Origin: Mobilicoccus caccae
GTDB taxonomy: Bacteria > Actinomycetota > Actinomycetes > Actinomycetales > Dermatophilaceae
Direction of reading: 5' to 3'
DNA length: 64,000 nt
Assembly: GCF_030161635.1 (NCBI RefSeq)
Contig: NZ_BSUO01000001.1
Span: 2,771,199-2,835,198 of the forward strand
Below the pieces are notes generated by a model. That model worked only from the letters and a program-made list of their open reading frames with translations, had not been told where the DNA came from and did not search any database. Shown here piece after piece: positions 1-10,145 of the stretch; position 1 is the first letter of the stretch; every line of letters starts with the position of its first letter. The position numbers and the translations under genes were made by a program.

Positions 1-635
1 CCGACCAGCGGTCCGGTGACGACGACCACGTCGTCGCCCCGCTCGCCGAACGACGATCCGCCGTCGGTGATCTCCAGCGCCAGCCCGGAGTTCTGCTCGC
101 GCTTGTCCCACAGCCCCCAGATCTCGGCGACGAGCCGCTCCTGGATGTCTGCGGGGATGTCGGAGAACGACGCGCCGGTCCCGAGGTCGACGGCGTGGAT
201 CCACACCTCGCGCACGCGCATCCACGGTGTGTCCGACACCGGCCGGTCGACGCCCTGGGCCGTGACGATGCGCTCGCCCCACCGCTCTTCGGGCAACGAG
301 GCCCAGCCCGCCGCGAGCGTCTGCTCACCGTCTGCGGCCAGCGCCCGGATCTCCGCGGGCGGGAGCTGGGCACCCTCCTGGATCTCGGCGTCGCGGTGAT
401 CCGTCGAGGCGTACATGCGGTTCTCCACGCCCGTCCGGCCCCAGTCGACCAGGCGGGCCAGGGCGAACGCGTTGTGCCCGACGTGGGCGATGACGTGCCG
501 GCGGGTCCATCCCGGCACAGCCGATGGGCCGTCCATGTCCTCATCGCTCAGCGCGGCGAGGACGCGATCGAAGTGCTCGGTCCCGGCATGGGCGAGGTCG
601 AGCCAGTGCGGCGTGTCGTCATGACGAGCGGTCAT
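1..635 (-). CDS. mycothiol-dependent maleylpyruvate isomerase family protein, 3' end outside window
   Basis: The minus-strand frame is open from an ATG at 635 to the window edge, giving about 211 residues with no stop. It matches the MDMPI/DinB-like fold. A HVIAHVGHN motif near residues 47-55 and a VWIHAVDLG motif near residue 140 supply the usual His, Glu and His metal ligands. Such enzymes use mycothiol as thiol cofactor in actinobacteria. Many members are uncharacterised paralogues of the gentisate-pathway isomerase, so the substrate here is unknown. The gene lies 34 bp upstream of the FMN reductase gene's stop and is read in the same direction. Confidence 0.8.
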   Translation of the reverse strand, partial: MTARHDDTPHWLDLAHAGTEHFDRVLAALSDEDMDGPSAVPGWTRRHVIAHVGHNAFALARLVDWGRTGVENRMYASTDHRDAEIQEGAQLPPAEIRALAADGEQTLAAGWASLPEERWGERIVTAQGVDRPVSDTPWMRVREVWIHAVDLGTGASFSDIPADIQERLVAEIWGLWDKREQNSGLALEITDGGSSFGERGDDVVVVTGPLV

Positions 636-669
636 GGCAGGACTCTCGCACACCGGCCGCCCGCGCGGG

Positions 670-1344
670 TCAGGCCGAAGCCCCGCTCCGCGCCAGGAGC
701 TGCTCGAACGGGGTGACGTCGGCGACGTCGCCCCCTGCCGTGCCCGCACGCTCCGACACCGCACCGGCACCGGCCCGTGCGCGCGCACCGGCATCGACCC
801 GCGCGGCACGACCGAGCACGAGGTCGGCCAGGTCCTCCGCGGCTCGGGAGACGCGCACCTCGAGCGCATCGCTGCCCTCGCCGAAGTCGGAGGTCGCCGC
901 GTAGACACCGGTCGCCACCGGCGCCGCCCGTAGGTGGCTGAACAACGGACGCAGGGCGTGCTCGATGACGAGCGAGTGCCGTTCGGTGCCGCCGGTCGCC
1001 CCGAGGATCACGGGCATGCCCCGCAGGGTGCCCTCCTCGACGAGATCCATGAACGACTTGAACAGCCCGCTGTAGCTCGCCTGGAAGGTCGGGGTGACGA
1101 CGACGAGGGCGTCGGCCGAGGTCACGTCGTGCAGGGCGTCCCTCAGGGCACCGGTCGGAAACCCGGTGAGCAGGGCGTCGACCACGGCGTGCGCGTGGTC
1201 GCGCACCTCGACGACGCGGACCTCGACGTCGTCGCCGGTCCGGCTCAGGGCGACGCGCGCGGCCTGCGCCAGACGATCGGCGAGCATGCGCGTCGAACTC
1301 GGGGAACGCAGCCCGGCGCTGACGACGGTGAGTGCGTGAGTCAC
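670..1344 (-). CDS. LLM-partnered FMN reductase, CE1759-like
   Basis: This is a 224-residue flavodoxin-fold NAD(P)H:FMN reductase. The N-terminus (LTVVSAGLRSPSSTRMLA) is the phosphate-binding loop of the family, and a PTFQASYSGLFK motif follows near residue 80. A GTG start at 1344 is chosen because GAAGGAGAG lies just upstream; the longer frame has no such site. Alanine/arginine-rich residues form a disordered tail. It lies downstream of a luciferase-like monooxygenase, the arrangement named CE1758/CE1759 after Corynebacterium efficiens. By inference it supplies reduced flavin to that oxygenase. Confidence 0.85.
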   Translation of the reverse strand: MTHALTVVSAGLRSPSSTRMLADRLAQAARVALSRTGDDVEVRVVEVRDHAHAVVDALLTGFPTGALRDALHDVTSADALVVVTPTFQASYSGLFKSFMDLVEEGTLRGMPVILGATGGTERHSLVIEHALRPLFSHLRAAPVATGVYAATSDFGEGSDALEVRVSRAAEDLADLVLGRAARVDAGARARAGAGAVSERAGTAGGDVADVTPFEQLLARSGASA

Positions 1345-1447
1345 AGGACTCTCCTTCTTCAGGGGCAGAGGCCACCCCACCGGGCGGAGGAGGGGATCAC
1401 GTCCGATGGGGGGCGAGGTGGGGTGCGCGCGAGGGCGCGCACGGGGG

Positions 1448-2629
1448 TCAGAGTCGTGAGGCGGCGCCGGCGTTGGACTCCTCGGCGCGGGTGCCGGTCC
1501 AGCGGTCGACACTCGGTTCCGTGCTGGTCGGCGCGTCGACCGGCCCGCCCTCGGCCCGACGGGCCGCGAGCAGCGAGGCGTGCGTCGGAGCGTCCGGCAC
1601 GTGGGCCGGGCGCATCGCGGCGAACTCCTTGCGCAGGACCGGCACGACCTCCTCGCCGAGAAGGTCGAGCTGCTCGAGCACCGTCTTCAGCGGCAGACCG
1701 GCGTGGTCCATGAGGAACAGCTGGCGCTGGTAGTCGCCCACGTAGTCGCGGAACGACAGAGTGCGCTCGATGACCTCCTGCGGGCTGCCGACGGTCAGCG
1801 GCGTCTCACGCATGAACGTCTCCAGGCTCGGGCCGCCACCGTAGACGGGGGCGTTGTCGAAGTACGGCCGGAACTGCCGGACGGCGTCCTGGCTGTTCTT
1901 GGCCATGAACACCTGACCGCCGAGACCGACGATCGCCTGGTCGGCGGTGCCGTGCCCGTAGTGCTCGAAACGCTGACGGTAGAGACGCACCATCTGCTGG
2001 GTGTGCTCCTTGGGCCAGAAGATGTGGTTGTGGAAGAAGCCGTCGCCGTAGTAGGCGGCCTGCTCGGCGATCTCCGGGCTGCGGATCGAGCCGTGCCACA
2101 CGAACGGCGGCACGCCGTCGAGCGGACGCGGGGTCGCGGTGAACGACTGCAGCGGAGTGCGGTGCCGACCCGACCAGGTGACGTTCGACTCGCGCCAGAG
2201 CTTGTGCAGGAGCGAGTAGTTCTCGACGGCGAGCTCGATGCCCTCGCGGATGTCCTTGCCGAACCAGGGGTAGACCGGCCCGGTGTTGCCGCGGCCCATC
2301 ATGAGGTCGACGCGGCCGTCGGCGAGGTGCTGCACGTACGCGTAGTCCTCGGCGAGACGGACGGGGTCGTTGGTCGTGATGAGCGTCGTCGCGGTCGAGA
2401 GGACGATGCGCTCGGTCTGCGCCGCGAGGGAGGCCATGAGGATCGGCGGGTTCGCCGGCGCGATGAACGGCGGGTTGTGGTGCTCGCCGGTGGCGAAGAC
2501 GTCGAGCCCGACCTCTTCGGCCTTCTTCGCGATCGCGACCGTGGCCTTGATGCGGTCGTGCTCGCTCGGGGTGACGCCGGTGACCGGGTCGGTGGTCACG
2601 TCGCCGATGCTGAAGATGCCGAACTGCAT
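1448..2629 (-). CDS. luciferase-like FMN-dependent monooxygenase, CE1758-like
   Basis: This is a 393-residue luciferase-like monooxygenase with a TIM-barrel flavin fold. The N-terminus (MQFGIFSIGDVTTDP) and the ATGEHHNPPF motif near residue 45 are typical, and the MMGRGNTGPVYPWFG segment near residue 110 fits the CE1758 subfamily. AAGGAGG precedes the ATG. It forms an operon with the flavin reductase 103 bp downstream and is divergent from an HxlR regulator. It likely oxygenates or dehalogenates an unknown small organic substrate using reduced FMN supplied in trans. Confidence 0.87.
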   Translation of the reverse strand: MQFGIFSIGDVTTDPVTGVTPSEHDRIKATVAIAKKAEEVGLDVFATGEHHNPPFIAPANPPILMASLAAQTERIVLSTATTLITTNDPVRLAEDYAYVQHLADGRVDLMMGRGNTGPVYPWFGKDIREGIELAVENYSLLHKLWRESNVTWSGRHRTPLQSFTATPRPLDGVPPFVWHGSIRSPEIAEQAAYYGDGFFHNHIFWPKEHTQQMVRLYRQRFEHYGHGTADQAIVGLGGQVFMAKNSQDAVRQFRPYFDNAPVYGGGPSLETFMRETPLTVGSPQEVIERTLSFRDYVGDYQRQLFLMDHAGLPLKTVLEQLDLLGEEVVPVLRKEFAAMRPAHVPDAPTHASLLAARRAEGGPVDAPTSTEPSVDRWTGTRAEESNAGAASRL

Positions 2630-2684
2630 GGTGGCCTCCTTGGTGGTTCGAGTGCTGTCGTCGGTACTATCAACAAGGAAGTTG

Positions 2685-2705
2685 CTAGGATATTCCTAGT
2701 ACTAG
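2685..2705. promoter_or_regulatory. overlapping palindromes between LLM operon and HxlR gene
   Basis: CTAGGA-TAT-TCCTAG at 2685-2699 is a perfect inverted repeat. CTAGTACTAG at 2696-2705 is a second, overlapping perfect palindrome. They lie in an unusually AT-rich 110-bp divergent intergenic region, 56 bp upstream of the monooxygenase start and 35 bp upstream of the HxlR start. HxlR-family repressors bind such sites between themselves and their targets, so this is the likely operator. Binding has not been shown. Confidence 0.6.
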
Positions 2706-2739
2706 TTGACGCATCTACTACATCATAGAACGGACCGCC

Positions 2740-3084
2740 ATGACACGCGAGGGCGACAGCGCCTCTGTGGACACCTGCACGTCGATCGAGGACGTCATGG
2801 GGGTCCTGGGACGCGCGTGGGCGGGCGCGATCCTCGAGGCGATGCTCCACGGGCACGCGCGCTTCACCGACATCGCGCAGGCCGTCCCCGGAGTCACGCC
2901 CGGCGTGCTCACCACCCGCCTCCGTGAGTTCTGCACACGCGGCCTCGCCGAACGCGTCGTCGATCCGGGCCCCCCGACGTCGGTCACCTACCGCCTCACC
3001 GAGGCCGGACACGACGTCGCGCCCGTGCTCGAGGCCGTCCGCACGTTCGGGTCGGCCCACCCGGAGGTCGGCCGACCCCGCTGA
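2740..3084 (+). CDS. HxlR-family winged-helix transcriptional regulator
   Basis: The protein has 114 residues and is one HxlR/MarR-like winged helix. CTSIEDVMGVLGRAWAGAIL begins near residue 12 with the early cysteine common in thiol- or aldehyde-sensing HxlR proteins. The recognition-helix segment GVTPGVLTTRLREF and the wing with VTYRLTEAG follow. It is divergent from the flavin monooxygenase operon with palindromes between, so it probably controls that operon and itself. Whether Cys12 senses a thiol-reactive inducer is inference. Confidence 0.85.
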   Translation: MTREGDSASVDTCTSIEDVMGVLGRAWAGAILEAMLHGHARFTDIAQAVPGVTPGVLTTRLREFCTRGLAERVVDPGPPTSVTYRLTEAGHDVAPVLEAVRTFGSAHPEVGRPR

Positions 3085-3099
3085 GGACGGGAGTCGCCT

Positions 3100-3663
3100 T
3101 CAGCCCCGCACGTACTCGACGACCGAGACTCCGGACTCGAAGTCGAGGGCGCCGATGCGCTCGAAGGGCACCGGGTCGTAGGAGACGCGGTCGAACAACG
3201 GGATCCCCGCGCCGAACGCCACCGGGTTCCGCTTGAGCACCAGCCGGTCGATCTCACCCCGCAACGCGCCGGCGAGCCGGCCACCGCCGCACAACCAGAT
3301 GTCCGCACCATCCTGGGTCTTCAGGTCGCGGACGACCTCGACGGGATCCGCGTCCAGCGCCGTGACGTCGGGAGCCTCGACGCCACGATGCGTGAAGACG
3401 ATCTGCTCCAGGTGCCGGTAGGGGCTGGGCATCATCGGCAGCCCGGCGGCGTAGGTGTCGGCTCCCATGAGCACCGTCCCGAACCGGGTCCGCTGCTGCT
3501 GCACGCCGAGCTGCGCCGCGATGTCGGTGGGGATCGCGTCGGCGTACTCGGAGAGGATGTAGTTCATGTGGTCGCCCTCGACCGGGAACGCGTCGAACGC
3601 CCCGTCGGGTGCCGCGATGAAGCCGTCCAGACTCACCGCCACGTAGTACACGAGTTCTCGCAT
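3100..3663 (-). CDS. dihydrofolate reductase/RibD-C family protein
   Basis: The 187-residue protein opens with MRELVYYVAVSLDGFIAAPDG, the signature of the RibD C-terminal/DHFR-like NADPH-binding fold. It carries the GADTYAAG and CGGGRLAGAL motifs. The ATG at 3663 is preferred over the adjacent GTG because GGGAGG is correctly spaced. Members of this group are not the housekeeping folate enzyme; most are unassigned NADPH reductases. The gene converges with the HxlR gene, with a 15-bp gap, and stands alone. Confidence 0.82.
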   Translation of the reverse strand: MRELVYYVAVSLDGFIAAPDGAFDAFPVEGDHMNYILSEYADAIPTDIAAQLGVQQQRTRFGTVLMGADTYAAGLPMMPSPYRHLEQIVFTHRGVEAPDVTALDADPVEVVRDLKTQDGADIWLCGGGRLAGALRGEIDRLVLKRNPVAFGAGIPLFDRVSYDPVPFERIGALDFESGVSVVEYVRG

Positions 3664-3792
3664 CACGGCCTCCCTGTCGTCGCCGTTCCGTCCACGCTAG
3701 GACCACGGGACCGCCCTGGCGACCGGTTTCCCCTCACTCCCTACACATCCGGCCCCGAGAGGCCTTCCCGGTCGAGCGTGCGTCGCCCGGCC

Positions 3793-5028
3793 TCAGCCGA
3801 CCAGATCGGCGATGACGGCGGCGGAGCGTGCGGCTCCGTCCTCGTCGCGGTACTCGGCAGCGACCTCGGTCGCCACGCGCCGCACCGTCGGATCGGTGAG
3901 CACGCGGTGCAGGGCCACCCGCAACCCGCGACCGCGCACCTGCCGCGGCGCCACGGAGATCGCGTGTCCCCGCCGTTCGCAGACGCCCACGTTCCACCGC
4001 TGTTCGGTCTGCAATCCGATGCCGACGAAGGGGATTGCGCCGGCGCAGGCCGTCTGCACGGTCCCCTGCCCGCCGTGCAGGATCGCCGCGTCGACGAGCC
4101 CGCCCAAGCGGTGCGCGGGCAGCAGGTCGGTGACGTGGACGTTCGCCGGCAGATCCGCGAGGTCGCGCTCGGTGAGGTAGCTGCGCACCGGGGCGACGAC
4201 CTGGATCGGCAGCGTGCGTACGGCGTCGATGACGTCGAGCACGAGCCGGCGGTGGCCGGAGGACCCGCACGCGAGGTAGACCAGCGGCTCCGGCCCGGCC
4301 GCCAGGCGGTGCACCAGCGGGGGCACCTCGCCGGGCAACCGCGCGAAGATCGGCCCGACGCGGTGGAACGACGCCGGCAGGTCGAGGCCGCCGATCTCGT
4401 CGGCCATGGCCGTGAGCAGCGTGACGTCGGCGCCGAGGAGGTCGGCGAAGGTCCGCGGCGGTGGGGCGCCGTGGCGTTCGGCCACCCGCGTGAAGGCGGC
4501 CGGGACCAGCGGCGCCGACGCGTACGCCCACGCCGCGAGCCTCGTCAGCGCCGGGTTGAGCAGCCGACCGCTCGCGGTCGAGGTGGGCAGGATCGGCAGC
4601 GTCCACCCGCTCGCGAGGTGCGGCGATGTGAGGGCGAGGGGCACCGGGTAGAACAGCGGAATCCCTTCTGCCCGTGCGGAGATCGTGGACGTCGGGTTGG
4701 TGCCGTGCACCATCGCCACGGCGCCCGTGACGCGGACGGCATCGCGCTCGGCCCGCACGCGGGCATCGAGCAGCTCCTCCGTGAACGGCAGGCGCAGGCC
4801 CCGCTCCTGATCGACGGCCAGCGCCTGCCGCCGCTGCTCCGGGGTCAGCGGCGGCCCGGCGGGCTCGAGCCGGAATCCGGCGTCACGCACCAGATGGAGA
4901 TAGGTCTCGTCGTGGACGACGAAGACCGGATCAAGGCCGTTCGGCAGCGCGCGAGCGACCTCGATCATCCGCGTGGTCTCGGCGAGGTTGAACCCCAGCG
5001 GTGTGAAGAGGACCGCCGATGTCGTCAT
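3793..5028 (-). CDS. UGT/MGT-type GT-B glycosyltransferase
   Basis: This is a 411-residue GT1-like glycosyltransferase. The N-terminal domain begins TPLGFNLAETTRMIEVARAL. The C-terminal nucleotide-sugar domain has HGGQGTVQTACAGAIPFVG followed by the Q of the donor-binding motif (about residues 320-345). The ATG at 5028 overlaps the stop of the SDR gene as ATGA, so it is preferred over an upstream in-frame GTG. Homologues glycosylate lipids, macrolides or other small acceptors. The linked NAD(P)-binding protein suggests a two-step modification, but the acceptor cannot be named. Confidence 0.82.
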   Translation of the reverse strand: MTTSAVLFTPLGFNLAETTRMIEVARALPNGLDPVFVVHDETYLHLVRDAGFRLEPAGPPLTPEQRRQALAVDQERGLRLPFTEELLDARVRAERDAVRVTGAVAMVHGTNPTSTISARAEGIPLFYPVPLALTSPHLASGWTLPILPTSTASGRLLNPALTRLAAWAYASAPLVPAAFTRVAERHGAPPPRTFADLLGADVTLLTAMADEIGGLDLPASFHRVGPIFARLPGEVPPLVHRLAAGPEPLVYLACGSSGHRRLVLDVIDAVRTLPIQVVAPVRSYLTERDLADLPANVHVTDLLPAHRLGGLVDAAILHGGQGTVQTACAGAIPFVGIGLQTEQRWNVGVCERRGHAISVAPRQVRGRGLRVALHRVLTDPTVRRVATEVAAEYRDEDGAARSAAVIADLVG

Positions 5029-5942
5029 CGGCCTCGTCGTGCGCACTCGGCGTAGTACTCGCTCAGGACGCGATTCCCGGCGGGAGGCGCGACGGAGTCC
5101 TCCGTGAGCGCGGAGACCATGAAGTCCATGAGGCCGGCCCGGGCGGGCGAGGCGGCCCGCATCGGTACCCGCACGGCCCGCAGCACCACCGAGGGCATGG
5201 ACACGATCCTCGGCCGCTTGCCGAGGGCCGTGAAAGCCGCCTGCGCCGCCTCCCGGTGCGTCATCACCTCGGGGCCGCCCACGTCGATGTCGCCGCCGGT
5301 GCCGGCCTCGAGGTGGCGTCGGATGACCGCGGCGAGGTCGGCCCCGTGGATGGGATTGGCTCGCGCGCGGCCGCCGTCCACGAGAACGACGAGGCCGGAG
5401 CGGGCCATCTCGAAGTAGGCCGAGAAGTCGGAGAAGAACCCCGAGGGGTTGACGATGAGGTACTCGGCGCGGCTGCGGCGCAGCACGTCGGCGAACGCGG
5501 CCTTCGCCCTGGTGACGTCACTCGCGATGCGCTCGCCGTCCAGCACGTTGACGTAGGCGAAACGCGGGCCGGCGGCGCGCAGGGTCTCATCGAGCAGCGC
5601 GAGGTTGCCGCGGTGGTCGATCGCCCACGGATCGGCCGTCGACCCGGTGACGCCGATGGCGGAGACGACGACGTCTACGCCGTCTGCGACCCCGCGCAGC
5701 GACGCCGGGTCGGTGACGTCGCCGACGACCACCTCGCAGCTCCCGGCGGGGATCGCCGGCGCCCCCGATGTGCCCTCCTGCGCGAGTGCGTCGGGATCGC
5801 GCACCAGCGCCCGCACCTCGTGACCCTCGGCCAGGAGGTCGGCCACGACGTGCCGTCCGAGATAGCCGGTCGCCCCGGCGACGAGAACCGTCAACGCGTG
5901 CTCCCCGGGCCGTTGCCTGTCATTGCCGTTGCCGTCGCTCAT
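5025..5942 (-). CDS. NmrA-like atypical SDR, NAD(P)-binding protein
   Basis: This 305-residue Rossmann protein has VLVAGATGYLGRHVV (GxxGxxG) near residue 20 and no obvious YxxxK catalytic pair. A NPSGFFSDFSAYFEMA segment lies near residue 165. That places it with NmrA-like or NAD(P)H-binding atypical SDRs. It is the first gene of a two-gene unit with the glycosyltransferase, to which it is translationally coupled by a 4-base overlap. It may reduce the co-substrate or act as a redox sensor; the sequence does not decide. Confidence 0.8.
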   Translation of the reverse strand: MSDGNGNDRQRPGEHALTVLVAGATGYLGRHVVADLLAEGHEVRALVRDPDALAQEGTSGAPAIPAGSCEVVVGDVTDPASLRGVADGVDVVVSAIGVTGSTADPWAIDHRGNLALLDETLRAAGPRFAYVNVLDGERIASDVTRAKAAFADVLRRSRAEYLIVNPSGFFSDFSAYFEMARSGLVVLVDGGRARANPIHGADLAAVIRRHLEAGTGGDIDVGGPEVMTHREAAQAAFTALGKRPRIVSMPSVVLRAVRVPMRAASPARAGLMDFMVSALTEDSVAPPAGNRVLSEYYAECARRGR

Positions 5943-6114
5943 GGTTCGAGCCTAGTGACGCCCGCACGCCGCATCCTGCGAACGCCTCGCACATCCGCAC
6001 CGACCACCGACTCCGGCGACGTCCTGTGACTGCGGTCACCCACAGCCCTTCCCGGTGTGAGCTGCGCCACCTAGGCTCGAGCCCTCTCGCACATCCCCCA
6101 GCAGGAGGTCGACG

Positions 6115-7647
<1,533 letters not shown>

Positions 7648-7656
7648 GCCGGCGTG

Positions 7657-7696
7657 CGCGCGAGGCCCGCCCGAAGGATCGGGCGGGCCTCGCGCG
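7657..7696. terminator. bidirectional hairpin between ALDH and PIG-L genes
   Basis: A perfect 17-bp G+C-rich stem (7657-7673 with 7680-7696) and a 6-nt loop AAGGAT sit 9 bp past the aldehyde dehydrogenase stop and 20 bp before the stop of the converging deacetylase gene. There is no clear T-tract, as is common in high-GC actinobacteria. It can act for both convergent genes. Confidence 0.8.
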
Positions 7697-7716
7697 TTCT
7701 CGGCTCACCGGGAGCC

Positions 7717-8532
7717 TCACTCCTGGTCGAAGGGCCACCCGGCGACCATGCCGGGGGCGCGTCCGGGCTCGATGAAGAACTCCCGACCGAACCCCGTGCG
7801 GAAGTGCTCCAGCGGGATCGCGAGGAACATGCCGATGTCGGTGGTCTGACTGCGGTGGCAGGCCAGCGCCTCGCGCTTGGCGTCGATGGCCTCGGAGATG
7901 TCGACCGCCCAGTGCAATTCGTTCTCGGGGGTACCGAAGGGGTTGCCGTCGTCGGCCGGGCCGTCGACGTCGAAGCCGCCATCGTCGGGCCCCATCCCCA
8001 GCTCGACGGCCAGGGCGAACAGGCCACGCATGTGGTCTCGGTTCATCGTCGCCTCGAGCATGCGCGGGCGACGCGCGGCCAGCTCGGCCGCGCGGTGTGC
8101 GACGTGATGCACCTTGACGTGGTCCGGGTGTCCGTAGCCGCCGTGCCAGTCGTAGCCGACGAGCACGTCGGCGTCCTCCTCGTCGAGAATCGCGGCCAGG
8201 CGCCCGGCGGCCTCGTCGAGGTCGGCGGTGTGGAAGTTGCCCTCGGAGGCGTTCTGCTCCCAGCCCGTCATGCCGGAGTCGGAGTAGCCCAGCCACGCGA
8301 CCCGGGCCGCGCCGGTGACCTGCGCGGATGCCGCAGCCTCGGCGCGGCGACGCGCCACGAGACTCTCACCCTCGGCCAGGTCGTCCGGCGACTCGCCGTG
8401 CTCACCGTTCGTGCCGTACACGACCACGACACGGTGGCCGCGGCGCGAGGCGAGCGTCATCGTCCCTGAGGTCTGGGAGGCCTCGTCGTCGGGATGGGCG
8501 TGGAAGAACACGATGGTCGACACGCGCGTCAT
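7717..8532 (-). CDS. PIG-L/LmbE family deacetylase
   Basis: The chosen 271-residue protein starts at the ATG at 8532, just before VSTIVFFHAHPDDE. The AHPDDE zinc motif near residue 10 and the distal GGYGHPDHVKVHH motif (about residue 135) are the PIG-L signatures. These metal-dependent amidases remove N-acetyl groups from GlcNAc-type glycoconjugates. In actinobacteria they include MshB and Mca of mycothiol metabolism. Mca-like proteins are close in size, but sequence alone does not separate Mca-type amidase from other LmbE proteins. It stands alone. Confidence 0.83.
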   Translation of the reverse strand: MTRVSTIVFFHAHPDDEASQTSGTMTLASRRGHRVVVVYGTNGEHGESPDDLAEGESLVARRRAEAAASAQVTGAARVAWLGYSDSGMTGWEQNASEGNFHTADLDEAAGRLAAILDEEDADVLVGYDWHGGYGHPDHVKVHHVAHRAAELAARRPRMLEATMNRDHMRGLFALAVELGMGPDDGGFDVDGPADDGNPFGTPENELHWAVDISEAIDAKREALACHRSQTTDIGMFLAIPLEHFRTGFGREFFIEPGRAPGMVAGWPFDQE

Positions 8533-8600
8533 CCTCGCAGCCGAGCGAGCCGTGCCGCGACTGCTCCCACAAGAGCGATCCACCTGGGGTCACGGCGATC

Positions 8601-8706
8601 GAAGAACAACACCGACAACATCGAGCGCGGGCCCGATTTCATCACCCCAGGTCAGAGACCTGTGTGGCGTGTCAGGTCGCCGTCGATGTTGTCGGTGTTG
8701 TTCTTC
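8601..8706. repeat. long inverted-repeat element, copy 1
   Basis: Perfect 24-bp arms (8601-8624 and 8683-8706) begin GAAGAACAACACCGACAAC and are separated by 58 bp of unrelated sequence. Flanking bases extend the symmetry imperfectly. A second copy with the same arms but a different interior lies at 18047-18142. Copy 1 sits 36 bp downstream of the hipA stop and upstream of the PIG-L gene. A 9-bp pair, ACCTGGGGT at 8582-8590 and ACCCCAGGT at 8644-8652, allows an alternative fold. Conserved arms with a variable spacer resemble REPIN-type elements. Confidence 0.85.
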
Positions 8707-8741
8707 GTTCGCTCCGACGGCGAGCGCAGGACACTCGGATC

Positions 8742-9935
8742 TCACCCTTCCAGCCCCTCACGCCGGCGACGCAGGACCCGTCGGACGTCGCGCATCACGT
8801 GAGGCGGCATCGGGAACGCCTCCTGCAGTTCGCTGTCGAGATCGGCGGTCACGGTGAGCACCTCCTCGAGGGCACGCTCAGCGGCGCGACGGGTGAGGCC
8901 GACCTCGTCGGCGAGCGTGAGAAAGCGCTTGCGGGAGAGGGAGTCGTCGCGCCCGGCGATCGTCAGGGCTAGGCGGTGGTCGCCGTAGGGCAGGGTGGAG
9001 GGGATGTCATAGACGGGCGCCACCCGCCATTCGGTGTCACGGACGAGGGAGACGTTCTTGGCGTGCAGGTCTCCGTTGCCCGTCAGCCAGGCGAGCGCGA
9101 CCTGCTGCAGCACGGCGCGCACCGCCGGGGCACGGGCCGGGGTGACCTCCCCGATCCGCCGGACGAGGTGTTCGGTGGTGACGGCGTACTTGTCCGCCGG
9201 GTAGCGGCGAAGGAGTTGAGCGCCGTCCTCGACCGCCAGGCGACGGATCCCCTCGCCGTCGGCGACCCGGTCGAACCGGGTGACGAGCAACCCGGCCCGT
9301 CCCTGCCGGTCGTGGACCACCTCGGTCTCGACCACGGGCTGCCGCAGCCGTCGGGCGACGCGGAGGAAGAACGCCTCGTTGTCGACGACGTGGGGATACT
9401 CCGGCGGGTCGAGCTTGAGCAGATGGAAGCGGCCACCGTGAACCAGTGGGAGGGTGAGCATGCGACCGGAGACCTTCTCCTGGACACCGGCGAGGGCACT
9501 CGGGTCGATGCCCGCCGATCCCGCGAGCTCGGCGAAGTCCAGGTCGGTCCAGTCACCGTCGGCGACGACCGTCGGGCCGATCTCCGCCGGGTCCGTCCCT
9601 GCGGCCAGGATGCGCACATCGCCGACCGGGTCGTCGCCCACCGCGAGCAGCAGCGACAGTTCGTCGTCGGCCGAGGTCTTCACCGCGGCCCGCAGCGCCG
9701 ACAGCCGGCGCCCTTCGGGGAGGAGTCCGGAGAAGAACGGTGGCAGGGCTCCGCCGACGGTCACCACCGGCTCGTCGGTCAGGGGCAGGCTCGTCGCCAC
9801 CGGGCGGCCGCCGTCGGCGAGATAGGCCGGGAGGTAGCGGAACTCGATGACTCCGTCACCGCGGGTGAGCGTGGCGGCCACCCGCCCGGCGAGGTGGACG
9901 TCGGCATGGTCGACACGACGCGGATCCTCGATCAT
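8742..9935 (-). CDS. hipA: HipA-family serine/threonine kinase toxin
   Basis: The protein has 397 residues. An N-terminal HipA_1-like region (FRYLPAYLADGGRPVATSLPL, then SGLLPEGRR) precedes the kinase domain. That domain has VQEKVSG (about residue 150, equivalent to the G-V-Q-x-K-x-S loop), the catalytic GNGDLHAKN (about residue 293) and the metal-binding VYDIPS. All catalytic elements look intact. HipA kinases phosphorylate aminoacyl-tRNA synthetases and cause growth arrest. It overlaps the stop of hipB as ATGA, giving the usual antitoxin-first order. A repeated hairpin element follows its stop. Confidence 0.92.
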   Translation of the reverse strand: MIEDPRRVDHADVHLAGRVAATLTRGDGVIEFRYLPAYLADGGRPVATSLPLTDEPVVTVGGALPPFFSGLLPEGRRLSALRAAVKTSADDELSLLLAVGDDPVGDVRILAAGTDPAEIGPTVVADGDWTDLDFAELAGSAGIDPSALAGVQEKVSGRMLTLPLVHGGRFHLLKLDPPEYPHVVDNEAFFLRVARRLRQPVVETEVVHDRQGRAGLLVTRFDRVADGEGIRRLAVEDGAQLLRRYPADKYAVTTEHLVRRIGEVTPARAPAVRAVLQQVALAWLTGNGDLHAKNVSLVRDTEWRVAPVYDIPSTLPYGDHRLALTIAGRDDSLSRKRFLTLADEVGLTRRAAERALEEVLTVTADLDSELQEAFPMPPHVMRDVRRVLRRRREGLEG

Positions 9936-10135
9936 CGTCCGACTTCACGCACGTGGGCCCGGAGCTCGAGACCGAGGACCTCGAGCACCGCATTCACCTT
10001 GTCGAGGCGCAGCGTGGGCTTGTCATGCTCGAGCTCGCGCACGAACCGCTCGGAGACCCCGCCCATGTCGGCCAGGTCGACCTGCAGCAGCCCGAGATCG
10101 CGCCGCCTGGCGCGGACGTCGTCGCCCAGTGTCAC
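9932..10135 (-). CDS. hipB: HipB-like XRE antitoxin
   Basis: A 67-residue helix-turn-helix protein: LGDDVRARRRDLGLLQVDLADMGG, then VSERFVRELEHDKPTLRLDKVNAVLEVLGL. A GTG at 10135 with GAGAGGAG upstream is chosen. The longer frame starting at 10204 would translate through an operator-like repeat and adds residues with no domain match. The gene precedes hipA and the stop overlaps the hipA start. HipB represses the operon and neutralises HipA by binding. Confidence 0.87.
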   Translation of the reverse strand: MTLGDDVRARRRDLGLLQVDLADMGGVSERFVRELEHDKPTLRLDKVNAVLEVLGLELRAHVREVGR

Positions 10136-10145
10136 GACCGCTCCT

